A stretch of 20,838 bases of DNA from Desulfobacteraceae bacterium (GTDB lineage Bacteria > Desulfobacterota > Desulfobacteria > Desulfobacterales > Desulfosarcinaceae): contig JALVQM010000022.1 of the NCBI GenBank assembly GCA_027025615.1, positions 1 to 20,838 of the forward strand, read 5' to 3'. Under the pieces are notes generated by a model. It was not told the DNA's origin and did no database searches. It saw only the letters and a list, made by a program, of their open reading frames with translations. Of the stretch, positions 1-6,971 are shown piece after piece. The first letter of the stretch is position 1; each line of letters starts with the position of its first letter. Both the position numbers and the translations under genes were made by a program.

Positions 1-2150
1 GCGTTGGTCAGAAAAACCCCCTCAGCAGACCTTAAATCGCGGTGCCTGACCGTTTTTTGCTGAATGTCGTATCCTCTGCCTGCCAGCAAGCGGGTTACGC
101 ACGCTGTCATCACTCCCGGCAAAGCGGCTGTCGAGATCGGCCGGATCAAAGTATTTCCATAAACAAGCAGCAGGTTGGCCGTATTGGTTTCCGATACAGT
201 GCCGTCCGGGTTGAGCACAAGGGCCTCGTGGCCCCCCTGCTTTCTGGCCCAGTCGCCTGCCTTGTGGTAGTAAAGATAATTGAGGGACTTGTGAGCAGCC
301 AAAGGGCTTTGGCGGGCAAGGGGATAGGTGACAAGATCCAGTCCGGCTACACCCAAAGCCTTTAGCCGGTGGACATACGGCTTGGCGCTGACCACCAAGT
401 TATAATCAAATGGCGGTCTGTGCCGGGTACCGAAAGCAGCCATAATCTTAAGCCTCGCGCTACTATTTCCCAGGCCGTTGGCCTCCAGCACCTGTTTGAT
501 CACCGCCTGCCAGTCCACGTCCGGCCCGGGCAGACGAAAAAGTTCCTTCCAGCTGCGGTGGAACCTTGCCAGATGATCACCCAGCAGCGCCTGCCGGCCG
601 GCCAGGCTGCGAATAGTTTCAAAAAAGCCAAAACCGTATTGCAAACCAAGACTTGTTACCGCCACACGGGCCTTGTCAGTGTCGGTAATCCTCCCGTTGA
701 ACCAAATCCGTCCGTATCCAGATTCCTGCTGGAATCCACCTATGGCTTCCATCAGGGTTCGACCCTTGTCCAGGGTTTCCTGGTACTCCGCCTCGGGGTC
801 GGAATCGTAAACGATGCCTCCGCCGACAGAAAAAATCAGACGATTACCCAGCACCGTGGCGGTCCGAATAGCGATGGAAAGATCAAGCGTGTCATGAAAG
901 CTGAAGTAGCCGATTGAGCCGGTATAGACATGCCTCCGGCAAGGTTCCAGCTCATCGATAATCTCCATGGCGCGCACCTTGGGACATCCGGTTATGGAGC
1001 CTCCGGGAAAGGTCGCCCTCACAAGATCGATGGCATCTTTTGACTCTTCAAGCTCACCTTCGACCACGGAAACCAGGTGATAAACATTACTGTAAGCCTC
1101 GATCCGCTTGTGCTCGGCTACCCTTACGCTGCCGGCACGGCATACCTTGCCTATATCGTTACGCAAAAGATCAACTATCATTGCAAGCTCGGCTGCATCC
1201 TTGGGGCTTTCCAGTAACTGTTTACGGTAGGCAGCGTCCAGGCCGGAATCTGAACTGCGCGGCCGGGTACCCTTGATCGGCCGGGTTTCGACCCTGTCTC
1301 CCTTTCTCAGCAGAAATCGTTCCGGTGAAGTTGAGACGATCTGATAATCTCCGGCGTTGATAAAAGCGAAAAACGGGGCCGGGTTCATCTGGAAAAGACG
1401 GATGAAAAGTCGATAAGGATCCCCATCGAACCTGATACTGAAACGCTGTGAGAGGTTTACCTGGTAAACATCTCCGGCGGCAATATATTCCCTTGTCCTG
1501 GAAACCGCGGCAAGGTAATCAAGCCTGTCAAAACTGGATTCGAAACCCTGTGCCGATGATTCCCATGGGGCCGGCGACGGCAGCGGGCTGCTGAAAATTC
1601 TTTTGATTTCTAGCAGTTTACCCCGAACATCCTCGCCCGTGTCCCGTTGCAGACCATAGGCCGTGGTTTTGCCGTTCATTCTATCATGGACCACCGCCAC
1701 TGCCGGGCTGTAAAAAAGCAGGTGGGGCAAGCCCAGGTCATCCACGCTTGTCCCGGGCAAATCTTCTATCAGGTCTTTCAAGTCGTAGGCCAGATAGCCC
1801 ATCAGTCCAGCGCAAAACGGAGCCTGGTGCAAGTATTGGGGCACGCTGCAAGTATTGATAATCCAACGGATCACCTCAAAGGGGTCGGCCTCAAATCTGA
1901 AAGCCTGCCCGTCGATTTTGATTTCCACCTGTCTGCCCCTTGCCCGCACCTCAAGCCAGGGACAAGCACCAATTATGTGATACCGGGCACAATCCTGCTC
2001 TCCCCCCGAAGCCAGGACTACTGTCCCGGGCACTTCTGCCAGCCGGGCGCCAAGCTCAACCAGGGAAGCCGAACATTCCAGTTCGGCCCGGACAACTTCA
2101 GTAATGCGACCCAGCCGGAGACAAATCCGGTTGTCAGGTTCCCACTTCAT
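1..2150 (-). CDS. pabBC: PabB-PabC fusion: aminodeoxychorismate synthase component I plus aminodeoxychorismate lyase (partial, 3' end off window)
   Basis: Makes 4-aminobenzoate for folate: the PabB half aminates chorismate with ammonia from PabA, and the PabC half removes pyruvate with PLP. One open frame runs from ATG at 2150 off the left edge (716 whole codons). Seen: a chorismate-binding core at about residues 210-465 with PIKGTRPR, whose Lys (residue 293, bases 1272-1274) is the PabB signature, since TrpE has Ala there; then PGGSITGCPK and a YTGSIGYF motif. From about residue 475 a class IV aminotransferase fold begins (GRIWFNGRITDTDKARV) with the PLP lysine at 621 in AAHKSLNYL and SETNTANLLL. 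It is cut at the FLTN motif, so only the last part of PabC is missing. The start lies 3 bases after the pabA stop, with AGGTGA inside the end of pabA, which suggests translational coupling. Fused PabB-PabC is known in several bacteria. Confidence is high. Confidence 0.93.
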   Translation of the reverse strand, partial: MKWEPDNRICLRLGRITEVVRAELECSASLVELGARLAEVPGTVVLASGGEQDCARYHIIGACPWLEVRARGRQVEIKIDGQAFRFEADPFEVIRWIINTCSVPQYLHQAPFCAGLMGYLAYDLKDLIEDLPGTSVDDLGLPHLLFYSPAVAVVHDRMNGKTTAYGLQRDTGEDVRGKLLEIKRIFSSPLPSPAPWESSAQGFESSFDRLDYLAAVSRTREYIAAGDVYQVNLSQRFSIRFDGDPYRLFIRLFQMNPAPFFAFINAGDYQIVSTSPERFLLRKGDRVETRPIKGTRPRSSDSGLDAAYRKQLLESPKDAAELAMIVDLLRNDIGKVCRAGSVRVAEHKRIEAYSNVYHLVSVVEGELEESKDAIDLVRATFPGGSITGCPKVRAMEIIDELEPCRRHVYTGSIGYFSFHDTLDLSIAIRTATVLGNRLIFSVGGGIVYDSDPEAEYQETLDKGRTLMEAIGGFQQESGYGRIWFNGRITDTDKARVAVTSLGLQYGFGFFETIRSLAGRQALLGDHLARFHRSWKELFRLPGPDVDWQAVIKQVLEANGLGNSSARLKIMAAFGTRHRPPFDYNLVVSAKPYVHRLKALGVAGLDLVTYPLARQSPLAAHKSLNYLYYHKAGDWARKQGGHEALVLNPDGTVSETNTANLLLVYGNTLIRPISTAALPGVMTACVTRLLAGRGYDIQQKTVRHRDLRSAEGVFLTN

Positions 2151-2153
2151 GGA

Positions 2154-2816
2154 TCACCTATCGACAACAGCCGCTATGCCGGTATGTACGGCTCTGCACT
2201 CAACCGTTTTAAATTTATCACCGTCTATTGCTTTCAACGGCCCGCAGCTTAAAAAATTAGCTACCAAAAGAGAACCCCACTGGGTAAGAAAGCTTTCCGG
2301 GTGAAACTGGACCCCGAAAAGAGGGTACCGCCGGTGGGCCAGGGCCATGATAATACCTTGGCGGTTGGAGGCGGTAATTTCCAGGTCCTGTTCCAGAGCG
2401 GCCGGATAGGGCTGAACAACAAGAGAATGATAGCGGGCGGCAGTAAAAGGTGAAGGAATACCGGCAAAAATACCTCGTGCCCCGTGAAACACCTGGCTCG
2501 TTTTGCCATGCCAGGGAACCGGAGCCCGCACAGTCCGGCCGCCAAAAACCTCGTTTATGCACTGCATTCCCAGGCAGACGCCCAAAACCGGGATAAAAGG
2601 ATAAAATTGCCTGATTAGCGGTTTCGATACCCCGGCATGGTCCGGATCCCGTGGTCCTGGGCTTACCAGCAGGTAATCGGGTTGCAGTTTTTGGGCCTGG
2701 CCGCAGGTGATCCGGTCTGCCCGTACCACCTCGATTTCAAGAGGATAAATCTTGAACATCTGAACCAGGTTGTAAGTAAACGAATCATAGTTGTCGATAA
2801 CCAGCAGCCTGGCCAC
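2154..2816 (-). CDS. pabA: Aminodeoxychorismate/anthranilate synthase glutamine amidotransferase subunit
   Basis: Class I glutamine amidotransferase that hydrolyses glutamine and passes ammonia to the PabB partner. Seen: IDNYDSFTYN at residues 7-16, oxyanion region VSPGPRDPDHAG at 51-62, nucleophile Cys81 in VLGVCLGMQC, and the His172/Glu174 pair in FHPESF. The length is 220 aa against about 190 for the family; the extra residues are a C-terminal tail after LLVANFL. The start is GTG at 2816, chosen because GGGAGG sits at the right distance upstream and no ATG exists before the conserved N terminus. It lies directly upstream of pabB-pabC on the same strand, so it is assigned to the 4-aminobenzoate branch. 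PabA and TrpG are alike in sequence and some organisms share one subunit, so a dual role cannot be excluded. Only about 20 bases separate the GTG from a terminator-like hairpin, so its leader may be attenuated. Confidence 0.93.
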   Translation of the reverse strand: MARLLVIDNYDSFTYNLVQMFKIYPLEIEVVRADRITCGQAQKLQPDYLLVSPGPRDPDHAGVSKPLIRQFYPFIPVLGVCLGMQCINEVFGGRTVRAPVPWHGKTSQVFHGARGIFAGIPSPFTAARYHSLVVQPYPAALEQDLEITASNRQGIIMALAHRRYPLFGVQFHPESFLTQWGSLLVANFLSCGPLKAIDGDKFKTVECRAVHTGIAAVVDR

Positions 2817-2835
2817 GGAGACCTCCCGGCCCTAT

Positions 2836-2867
2836 AAAAAAAGCCACCCGGTTTGAGCCTGGGTGGC
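2836..2867 (-). terminator. Rho-independent terminator or attenuator between the holin gene and pabA
   Basis: On the minus strand a GCCACCC/GGGTGGC stem (2861-2867 with 2843-2849), extended by a GC and a GU pair, is followed at once by seven U residues (2842-2836). It can end the lysis-cassette transcript. It also lies only 20 bases before the pabA GTG, which leaves no room for a full promoter after it. Any pabA transcript starting upstream must therefore read through it. Confidence 0.75.
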
Positions 2868-2916
2868 CTAAGGCCTATTGCATAACTCAAATTATTAAAC
2901 CATACTTTCTGGAAGG

Positions 2917-2945
2917 TTTTTATCCTTAATAAACTTTCCAGTCAA
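2917..2945 (-). promoter_or_regulatory. Candidate promoter for pabA-pabBC
   Basis: Read on the minus strand: TTGACT (2945-2940), a 17-base spacer, then TAAAAA (2922-2917). This matches the sigma-70 consensus at 5 of 6 and 4 of 6 positions. It sits between the holin stop (2960) and the terminator-like hairpin, where a pabA promoter would be expected. The predicted start near 2910 would give a leader of about 94 bases containing that hairpin. A 6-bp inverted repeat (CTGGAA 2909-2914, TTCCAG 2936-2941) overlaps the site. Weak evidence, from consensus matching only. Confidence 0.3.
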
Positions 2946-2959
2946 GCCGGAACTTGCTT

Positions 2960-3727
2960 CTACTTGAACCACTTGCGGACCTTGTCCACCAGGGATACAC
3001 CCTGGCTAAGGGCCTTGCTGACAACAGAAACCGGGGCTGACCCGGCAACCGGCGGGGCCTCAGGATCCTTGTGCCCCCTGGCCTTGCCCATTTCCCGCAG
3101 ACTCATGTAACCAAGTATTATCGAAACCACCCAGGGGATTGAATCCATGTAAAGCTGGCCGGCAAAGGTAGCCGGACCGCCGCCTTGGGAAAAAACAGAA
3201 GCAATCTTTTCCCAAGTGGAAGCATCCGCCTTGTCAGGAAACCGCATCACTCCGAATACGTACTCGAAAACATTGAAAGAATGAATCCCTATTTTCTTTA
3301 AAAACGGTAACCAGGACAAAAGTATATTCTGCAACAAATCGACTATAACAAGGTAAAAGGGAAACAAAACGTAATGGACCATCAGGCGTACCGTCCAGGG
3401 CCGCGTAGTCATCCGCATGATGGCGATCTTGTTGGCCGCCTCTGTATCCAGACTCCCGGTGATGTTCCGGTCTACCAGTCCGATTTCAATTGCCAGGCGT
3501 TCATTTTGCCTGGCGTACATGTCAACCTGTTTGGCCATTATTTCTGCCCAGCGATTCTGTTGATCGGCTGGCATGTTCTCTATTTCTGTTCGCAACTCAT
3601 CCGGAGTTGATGCCTGTGATGGCTTGCCTGTAATACTTTCTATGGTTTCCTTGCCTTTGTTAAACAGCTCGGTAACCTTACTTATGGCGGTAATGATGGT
3701 CGGTATTGCTGCTAACAATTGCAACAT
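2960..3727 (-). CDS. 3TM-type holin (gene-transfer-agent/phage holin family)
   Basis: Likely inner-membrane holin that lets the neighbouring endolysin reach the periplasm. It has 255 aa. Seen: a hydrophobic N terminus (about 3-17), a charged cytoplasm-like stretch (20-105), a long hydrophobic segment (about 112-136) introduced by TTRPWTVR, another hydrophobic segment (about 194-211), and a soluble, Pro/Ala-rich basic tail. This layout and the RPW..R region fit, by recognition, the 'holin of 3TMs, for gene-transfer release' family (PF11351). I could not run a search, so the family call is an inference backed by the endolysin 24 bases upstream. ATG at 3727 has GGAGG seven bases upstream. No phage structural, portal, terminase or integrase gene is in the window. 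It could instead be a membrane protein of other function, but the pairing makes holin the best reading. Confidence 0.72.
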   Translation of the reverse strand: MLQLLAAIPTIITAISKVTELFNKGKETIESITGKPSQASTPDELRTEIENMPADQQNRWAEIMAKQVDMYARQNERLAIEIGLVDRNITGSLDTEAANKIAIMRMTTRPWTVRLMVHYVLFPFYLVIVDLLQNILLSWLPFLKKIGIHSFNVFEYVFGVMRFPDKADASTWEKIASVFSQGGGPATFAGQLYMDSIPWVVSIILGYMSLREMGKARGHKDPEAPPVAGSAPVSVVSKALSQGVSLVDKVRKWFK

Positions 3728-3751
3728 GGTTTTGCCTCCATGGTTTCAGGA

Positions 3752-4306
3752 CTAGACGGCGAACTGCTCAGGTATCAGCCCGTTGTCTGATAACACAGCA
3801 TAAACCTGGCCGGGATCCATGCTCTTCAGGGGGTTGCCGCCAGGCTTGAGCTGGGCGTGTGGATATTCCCGGAAATTGTGCCAATCCCCGGCCCAATACA
3901 ATCCCGCCTGCCTTACTGCTTCACCGTATGCATCCCAGTACGACTTGGCCTTGAGATAGTTCCAGGCGGGCTTGCCGCCGAGCAGGGGAACTGCGTCAAA
4001 TGCCTGGCCGTAATTGTGCCATGATTCGCCGGGACCGGCGTTGGTTACGTGCTCTCCATAACAAGGCCCTACACTTTCCAGGACATCTGCAAGAAAAACA
4101 TAGCCCATGTTACGAAACTTGGAAATTTTCAGATCAATCTCCTTACGTGACCGGGACTGGCGAAAAAGCCTGGCCTGTTCTTCCAGTGGCCGCAGGGTAC
4201 AGTATATAAGCAAATCAAATCCACCGGCTTCCTGGCATGCCCGTTGAACAATTCGGGCCTTTTCCTGCAGTTTTTCTACAAGATCTTCCAGTCTGCGCGA
4301 CGCCAT
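3752..4306 (-). CDS. M15-family peptidoglycan peptidase (endolysin, L-Ala-D-Glu/D-Ala-D-Ala peptidase type)
   Basis: Zinc peptidase that cuts peptide stems of peptidoglycan, in the M15C / Peptidase_M15_4 group that includes T5-type endolysins. It has 184 aa, a single catalytic domain. Seen: the early CTLRPLEEQARLF segment, equivalent to the family's YRS..EQ..L region; SWHNYGQAFD, giving zinc ligands His97 and Asp104; and DWHNFREYPHAQL, giving catalytic Glu147 and zinc ligand His150. There is no signal peptide or membrane segment, so it would stay in the cytoplasm unless a holin released it; the next gene is a holin. ATG at 4306 has a clear AAGGAG. The N-terminal 30 residues look helical and charged rather than like a cell-wall-binding module. 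The exact bond cut (L-Ala-D-Glu or D-Ala-D-Ala) cannot be told from sequence alone. Confidence 0.85.
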   Translation of the reverse strand: MASRRLEDLVEKLQEKARIVQRACQEAGGFDLLIYCTLRPLEEQARLFRQSRSRKEIDLKISKFRNMGYVFLADVLESVGPCYGEHVTNAGPGESWHNYGQAFDAVPLLGGKPAWNYLKAKSYWDAYGEAVRQAGLYWAGDWHNFREYPHAQLKPGGNPLKSMDPGQVYAVLSDNGLIPEQFAV

Positions 4307-4351
4307 GACAATTTCTCCTTGATGAAAAACATTAAGAAGGCTCCCAAGCCT

Positions 4352-4365
4352 GGTTTTGGAAAACC
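4352..4365. promoter_or_regulatory. Dyad upstream of the endolysin gene (possible operator)
   Basis: A perfect 6-bp inverted repeat with a 2-base centre, GGTTTT-GG-AAAACC, ends 46 bases before the endolysin ATG. It does not fit the longer Geobacter-type LexA box I know (GGTT N2 C N4 G N3 ACC). It may bind an unknown regulator or form a small RNA hairpin. Only the repeat itself is directly seen. Confidence 0.3.
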
Positions 4366-5057
4366 TAATTCAGCTTTACTTTGTTGCTTCTCAGGCTACC
4401 GTATTTAAGTAAAAATAAACCGCGCATATCGCCAAAACACAAACATGTGGTTTTAATCCTGATTATAAAAATAGTCCACCTTATCCTTGTCCGGTTCTGT
4501 TTGCTGCTTTTACCAGCCTGAAGCCCGCCCAAGACTTCCAGCCGTAAAAGATTTGCCACCAAATTAAATGGTTTTTGCCTTTCTTGTAGTTATTACGCCA
4601 AGTCAAAAAGGTACTTTTGTCTTATAATCCCTGGAGCTAATAGTTGAAATTTAAACCGGATAGTACATTTTGTATTTTCTCGCGGCGGACGGCTTTCCTG
4701 CAAATAATACCAGAAAATCGACAGACCGTGATCGGCCCAGTATTCCAACGTTTTTAAAACAGCATTACCTGTGTGATGATCGCACCAGCACAATGGCGAT
4801 TGCAGCCAAAAAGAGTTTTCGTTGTTGATGGAGCTTAAGGTTTGGTGCCGATATCCTCTGGTTCGGAACTGAACACCGTTTGCGGACCCTGAACAAGCAA
4901 GCGACAACAATTGCGGAAAAAGCTATGATATAATTATTTTCTATGCAAACAGAAATAGTTTGTCAACGACACATTACGGATTGCAGCAATTCCTGCAAAG
5001 TTTGGTTTATTGTATACAAGCTATCACCCGGCTTACGCCCGAAGCTATATATATGTC

Positions 5058-5130
5058 GCCCTCTGCAAGGGCTTGGAAAACTGTTGAACCGGCTATGACG
5101 ACCATAGCCATGATAGCCAACGGTTACCCA
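5058..5130. ncRNA. Candidate structured RNA element, class unknown
   Basis: Two strong hairpins lie close together: GCCCT-CTGCA-AGGGC (5058-5072) and GGCTATG-ACGAC-CATAGCC (5091-5109). AACC (5087-5090) can pair with GGTT (5122-5125) to enclose the second hairpin and an ATGATAGCC stretch. This is far more paired than the surrounding AT-rich spacer. The strand is undecided. I match it to no known RNA family with confidence. Confidence 0.25.
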
Positions 5131-5287
5131 AGGCTGCATACCCCTTTTTGAAGAAATGTTCTTGCCAGAAAAACCCCCGCAGGAGGCGGCACTGAAATTG
5201 TTACGGCCCAAAAACAAGATTTTCCCAAGGCCTGGTGGATCGTTGAATCTACAATGCGTGCTTAAAATGCCATGCCCGGCATTTACT

Positions 5288-5310
5288 AAAAAATATCAGA
5301 ATTCTGAAAT
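5288..5310 (-). terminator. Possible terminator after the 68-aa membrane protein gene
   Basis: On the minus strand the palindrome TCAGAATTCTGA (5307-5296) is followed by TATTTTTT. It starts about 38 bases after the stop at 5345. The stem is only 4 bp around an AATT loop, so the structure is weak; position and U-tract are the main support. Confidence 0.35.
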
Positions 5311-5344
5311 CTGTCCAAACCCCATTTCATTCTTTTTACCCGGG

Positions 5345-5551
5345 TCATTGTCTTATAAAATACGGCAGCAACAAAATAACCAACCCCAACAGAACAAGAA
5401 GATAAACATTTGATACAAAAAATGGAAAAATACAGAGAACCAAGCCGCTTACCAGGGGAACCAGCGCCTTTCTCCGTTTGCCGTAAACAAAATAAGCTGC
5501 ACCAAAAGCGCTGAAGATAATTGCCCAGGCAATCCATGCAGTTCCATGCAT
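5345..5551 (-). CDS. Small integral membrane protein of unknown function (68 aa)
   Basis: Almost wholly hydrophobic. Three likely membrane segments (about residues 4-22, 29-46 and 48-65) are separated by a short basic loop (YGKRRKA, about 23-29). It resembles a widespread family of roughly 70-residue proteins that start with WIAW and end with LPYFIR. Such proteins are sometimes labelled 'amino acid transport protein' without evidence that I know of, so I assign no function. ATG at 5551 is preceded by AAGGAAG at good spacing. It lies 103 bases downstream of a secreted protein on the same strand and may share its transcript. A second frame (5286-5537) overlaps it and is a shadow. Confidence 0.7.
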   Translation of the reverse strand: MHGTAWIAWAIIFSAFGAAYFVYGKRRKALVPLVSGLVLCIFPFFVSNVYLLVLLGLVILLLPYFIRQ

Positions 5552-5654
5552 CTTGCTTCTTCCTTTTTCCGGTAAGCTTTACCGCCTGGGTGCACTTGCT
5601 TGTTGTTCCCTCAACAATTCTGCCGATTCTGAGGACAAATAACGGCTGAATTAG

Positions 5655-6152
5655 TCATTTGCCTGGAACTTGTTTCTCGATCCTGAAGCTGTCTACACAC
5701 CGCTTCATCCTGGCGGACAGTCCCGGCCACTGGATCTCGGCTGCAGTGGCTGTAACCAGATAAACCTGATTATTCCTGCTAACGGCCCTGGCATACCAGT
5801 GCAAGGCCAGCTCACCCATCCTGCCGGCATATTCCCAGACGGCCTCGTCAGGATAAATTTTTTCTTCCAGTACCTTGAATTTCCCAGACTTAAACTGGCT
5901 TCTAGTCAGGCGGACATAATCTTGAATCGAACCACGATAAGGCTGAACCGTTACATTGACATTGGGTGCAAACTTGTCGGAAACCGGCAAAAACATGACC
6001 AGTACCGTATAGGCTGAGCCAGGATTGCGCTCTTCCAGAGCGGTAATTGAAAAACCGCTTTGGTTGAAAAATAGCCGGCTGCAGGTTTTATCGGCTGCAG
6101 CGCAGGGCAGGGTAATTAACAGCGTCAGCATTGCAAGCAAAAATTTTTTCAT
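5655..6152 (-). CDS. Secreted protein, possibly PsbP/DcrB (DUF1795)-like
   Basis: 165 aa with a clear Sec signal peptide at the N terminus (MKKFLLAMLTLLITLPCAAA), so the mature protein is periplasmic. I chose ATG at 6152 because it begins this signal; the upstream in-frame extension to 6263 is Cys-rich and unlike a protein start. The mature part has alternating strand-like stretches: TVLVMFLPV, NVNVTVQPY, a basic YVRLTRSQFKSGKF helix, WEYAG, LALHWYARAV and VYLVTATA, ending in a helix with CVDSFRI. That order resembles the PsbP/DcrB/DUF1795 fold, often seen in secreted proteins of unknown role. This is a resemblance, not a motif match. Two cysteines (about residues 24 and 153) could form a disulfide. 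Confidence 0.68.
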   Translation of the reverse strand: MKKFLLAMLTLLITLPCAAADKTCSRLFFNQSGFSITALEERNPGSAYTVLVMFLPVSDKFAPNVNVTVQPYRGSIQDYVRLTRSQFKSGKFKVLEEKIYPDEAVWEYAGRMGELALHWYARAVSRNNQVYLVTATAAEIQWPGLSARMKRCVDSFRIEKQVPGK

Positions 6153-6256
6153 GTTAATTTCCGTTTTTCCTGCTGCGGCTGGGCAGCAAATCAAAGTGGA
6201 CAAACCAATTACCGGCGCATAATCACGCCAAAAGCAAAGACATTTTATATACAATA

Positions 6257-6640
6257 TCACCAATAGACAAACATTGCCGCTGCTGTGGCCAGAATTACCC
6301 AGCTGCAGTAAAAAACAACCCCGCTCAGATTAAGTCCTTTCCAGGGACTCTGACAGGTTTTGAAAAGTTTCGGAGCCTCGGGAACATTTCTGGTAAGCTC
6401 AACGAGCTGATTATAAATAAGGAAATAACCCATATGACGACTTATAATAAAGTACAGCCCATAAACGGCAAGCGCCGCGTCTGTTGCTATGACGACCCAT
6501 ACTGGTAAAACCCCTTTTATGAGACTGGCCTGAGTGAGCAAAAAAGCATTAAACCCTGTAATTGCTCCAACGGCCCAAAACTGTTCAGTCGTGCATTTAT
6601 CCATCCTCTGTTGGAGTATACCGATAAGGGCACTTTTCAA
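6257..6640 (-). CDS. Small membrane protein of unknown function (about 127 aa)
   Basis: Two adjacent hydrophobic segments near the N terminus (about residues 24-41 and 45-67), a soluble middle region with FLIYNQLVELTRNVPEAPK, and a C-terminal hydrophobic segment (about 107-126). The longest start is TTG at 6640, preceded by AAAGGA eight bases upstream. An alternative is ATG at 6604 (MDKCTTEQFW), whose only purine-rich run (AGAGG) touches the start codon, so TTG is preferred with reservation. No family is recognised. It is the first of three consecutive minus-strand genes for small envelope proteins, separated by spacers of about 100 bases; shared function is unproven. Confidence 0.62.
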   Translation of the reverse strand: MKSALIGILQQRMDKCTTEQFWAVGAITGFNAFLLTQASLIKGVLPVWVVIATDAALAVYGLYFIISRHMGYFLIYNQLVELTRNVPEAPKLFKTCQSPWKGLNLSGVVFYCSWVILATAAAMFVYW

Positions 6641-6971
6641 GAGGTTTTCCTTTTATCTGCGTTTGAATATATGTTCGTACACGGCCAGGCGGGCAGTCTT
6701 GGTCAAAGATAAGATCTTCAACGCTTTAGCGGGCTGTGGAACTGAATGCAAACCGCCTTCACTTTTGCGACACAAAATCAAAAACAACCCAGGTATTTTT
6801 AATCAAACTGGATTCAGGTTTTTCAAAACGCGTATCAAAACAACTACCTGTTATCAAACCAGGTTGCAATACTATTTTAAACTATTGAATATTGGAAAAC
6901 ACGGTCGGGATATACTTTTGTAAGCGGCTGTGGTAAAAATCCGACCAGAATACGATCACAGGGAGCAGGTG
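6641..6971. other. Divergent intergenic region
   Basis: This stretch separates the minus-strand membrane protein from the plus-strand transferase operon. A TATACT hexamer (6911-6916) could be a -10 element for the plus operon, but the nearest TTG-type -35 (TTGAAT, 6885-6890) is 20 bases away. I see no RNA gene or repeat. The plus-strand open frame ending at 6923 has no coding character. Confidence 0.45.

Larger units (their letters stand above)
4307..5344. other. Gene-poor region upstream of the lysis cassette
   Basis: About 1 kb without an ORF I can support. Two minus-strand frames (4365-4562 and 4593-4910) and two frames near 4960-5217 are open but lack a convincing ribosome site or recognisable motif. 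Just upstream of the endolysin is a dyad, GGTTTT-GG-AAAACC (4352-4365), preceded by an AGGCT/AGCCT hairpin (4337-4351); both would lie in the leader or operator of the lysis cassette. Stacked inverted repeats occur at 5058-5130 (separate entry). Base composition is more AT-rich than in the neighbouring genes. Confidence 0.5.

Noticed and set aside
369..917. 182-aa plus-strand ORF and its neighbours at 42-365 and 1647-2252
   Set aside because: They lie exactly antisense, in register, to the pabB-pabC fusion, which has all expected motifs. They are shadows.
2960..3727. The 255-aa membrane protein as a generic transporter
   Set aside because: Its topology does not fit a transporter, and the endolysin directly upstream makes a holin more likely.
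5075..5130. c-di-GMP-I (GEMM) riboswitch
   Set aside because: The 3' part ATGATAGCC..GGTTACC resembles the class, but the GGACGCAAAGCC core and the first hairpin with a GNRA loop are missing. Only one hairpin lies between the outer pairing segments.
6930..6971. Upstream GTG start for the transferase fusion
   Set aside because: GTG at 6930 lacks a ribosome site and adds residues before the conserved family start; AGGGAG clearly serves GTG at 6972.
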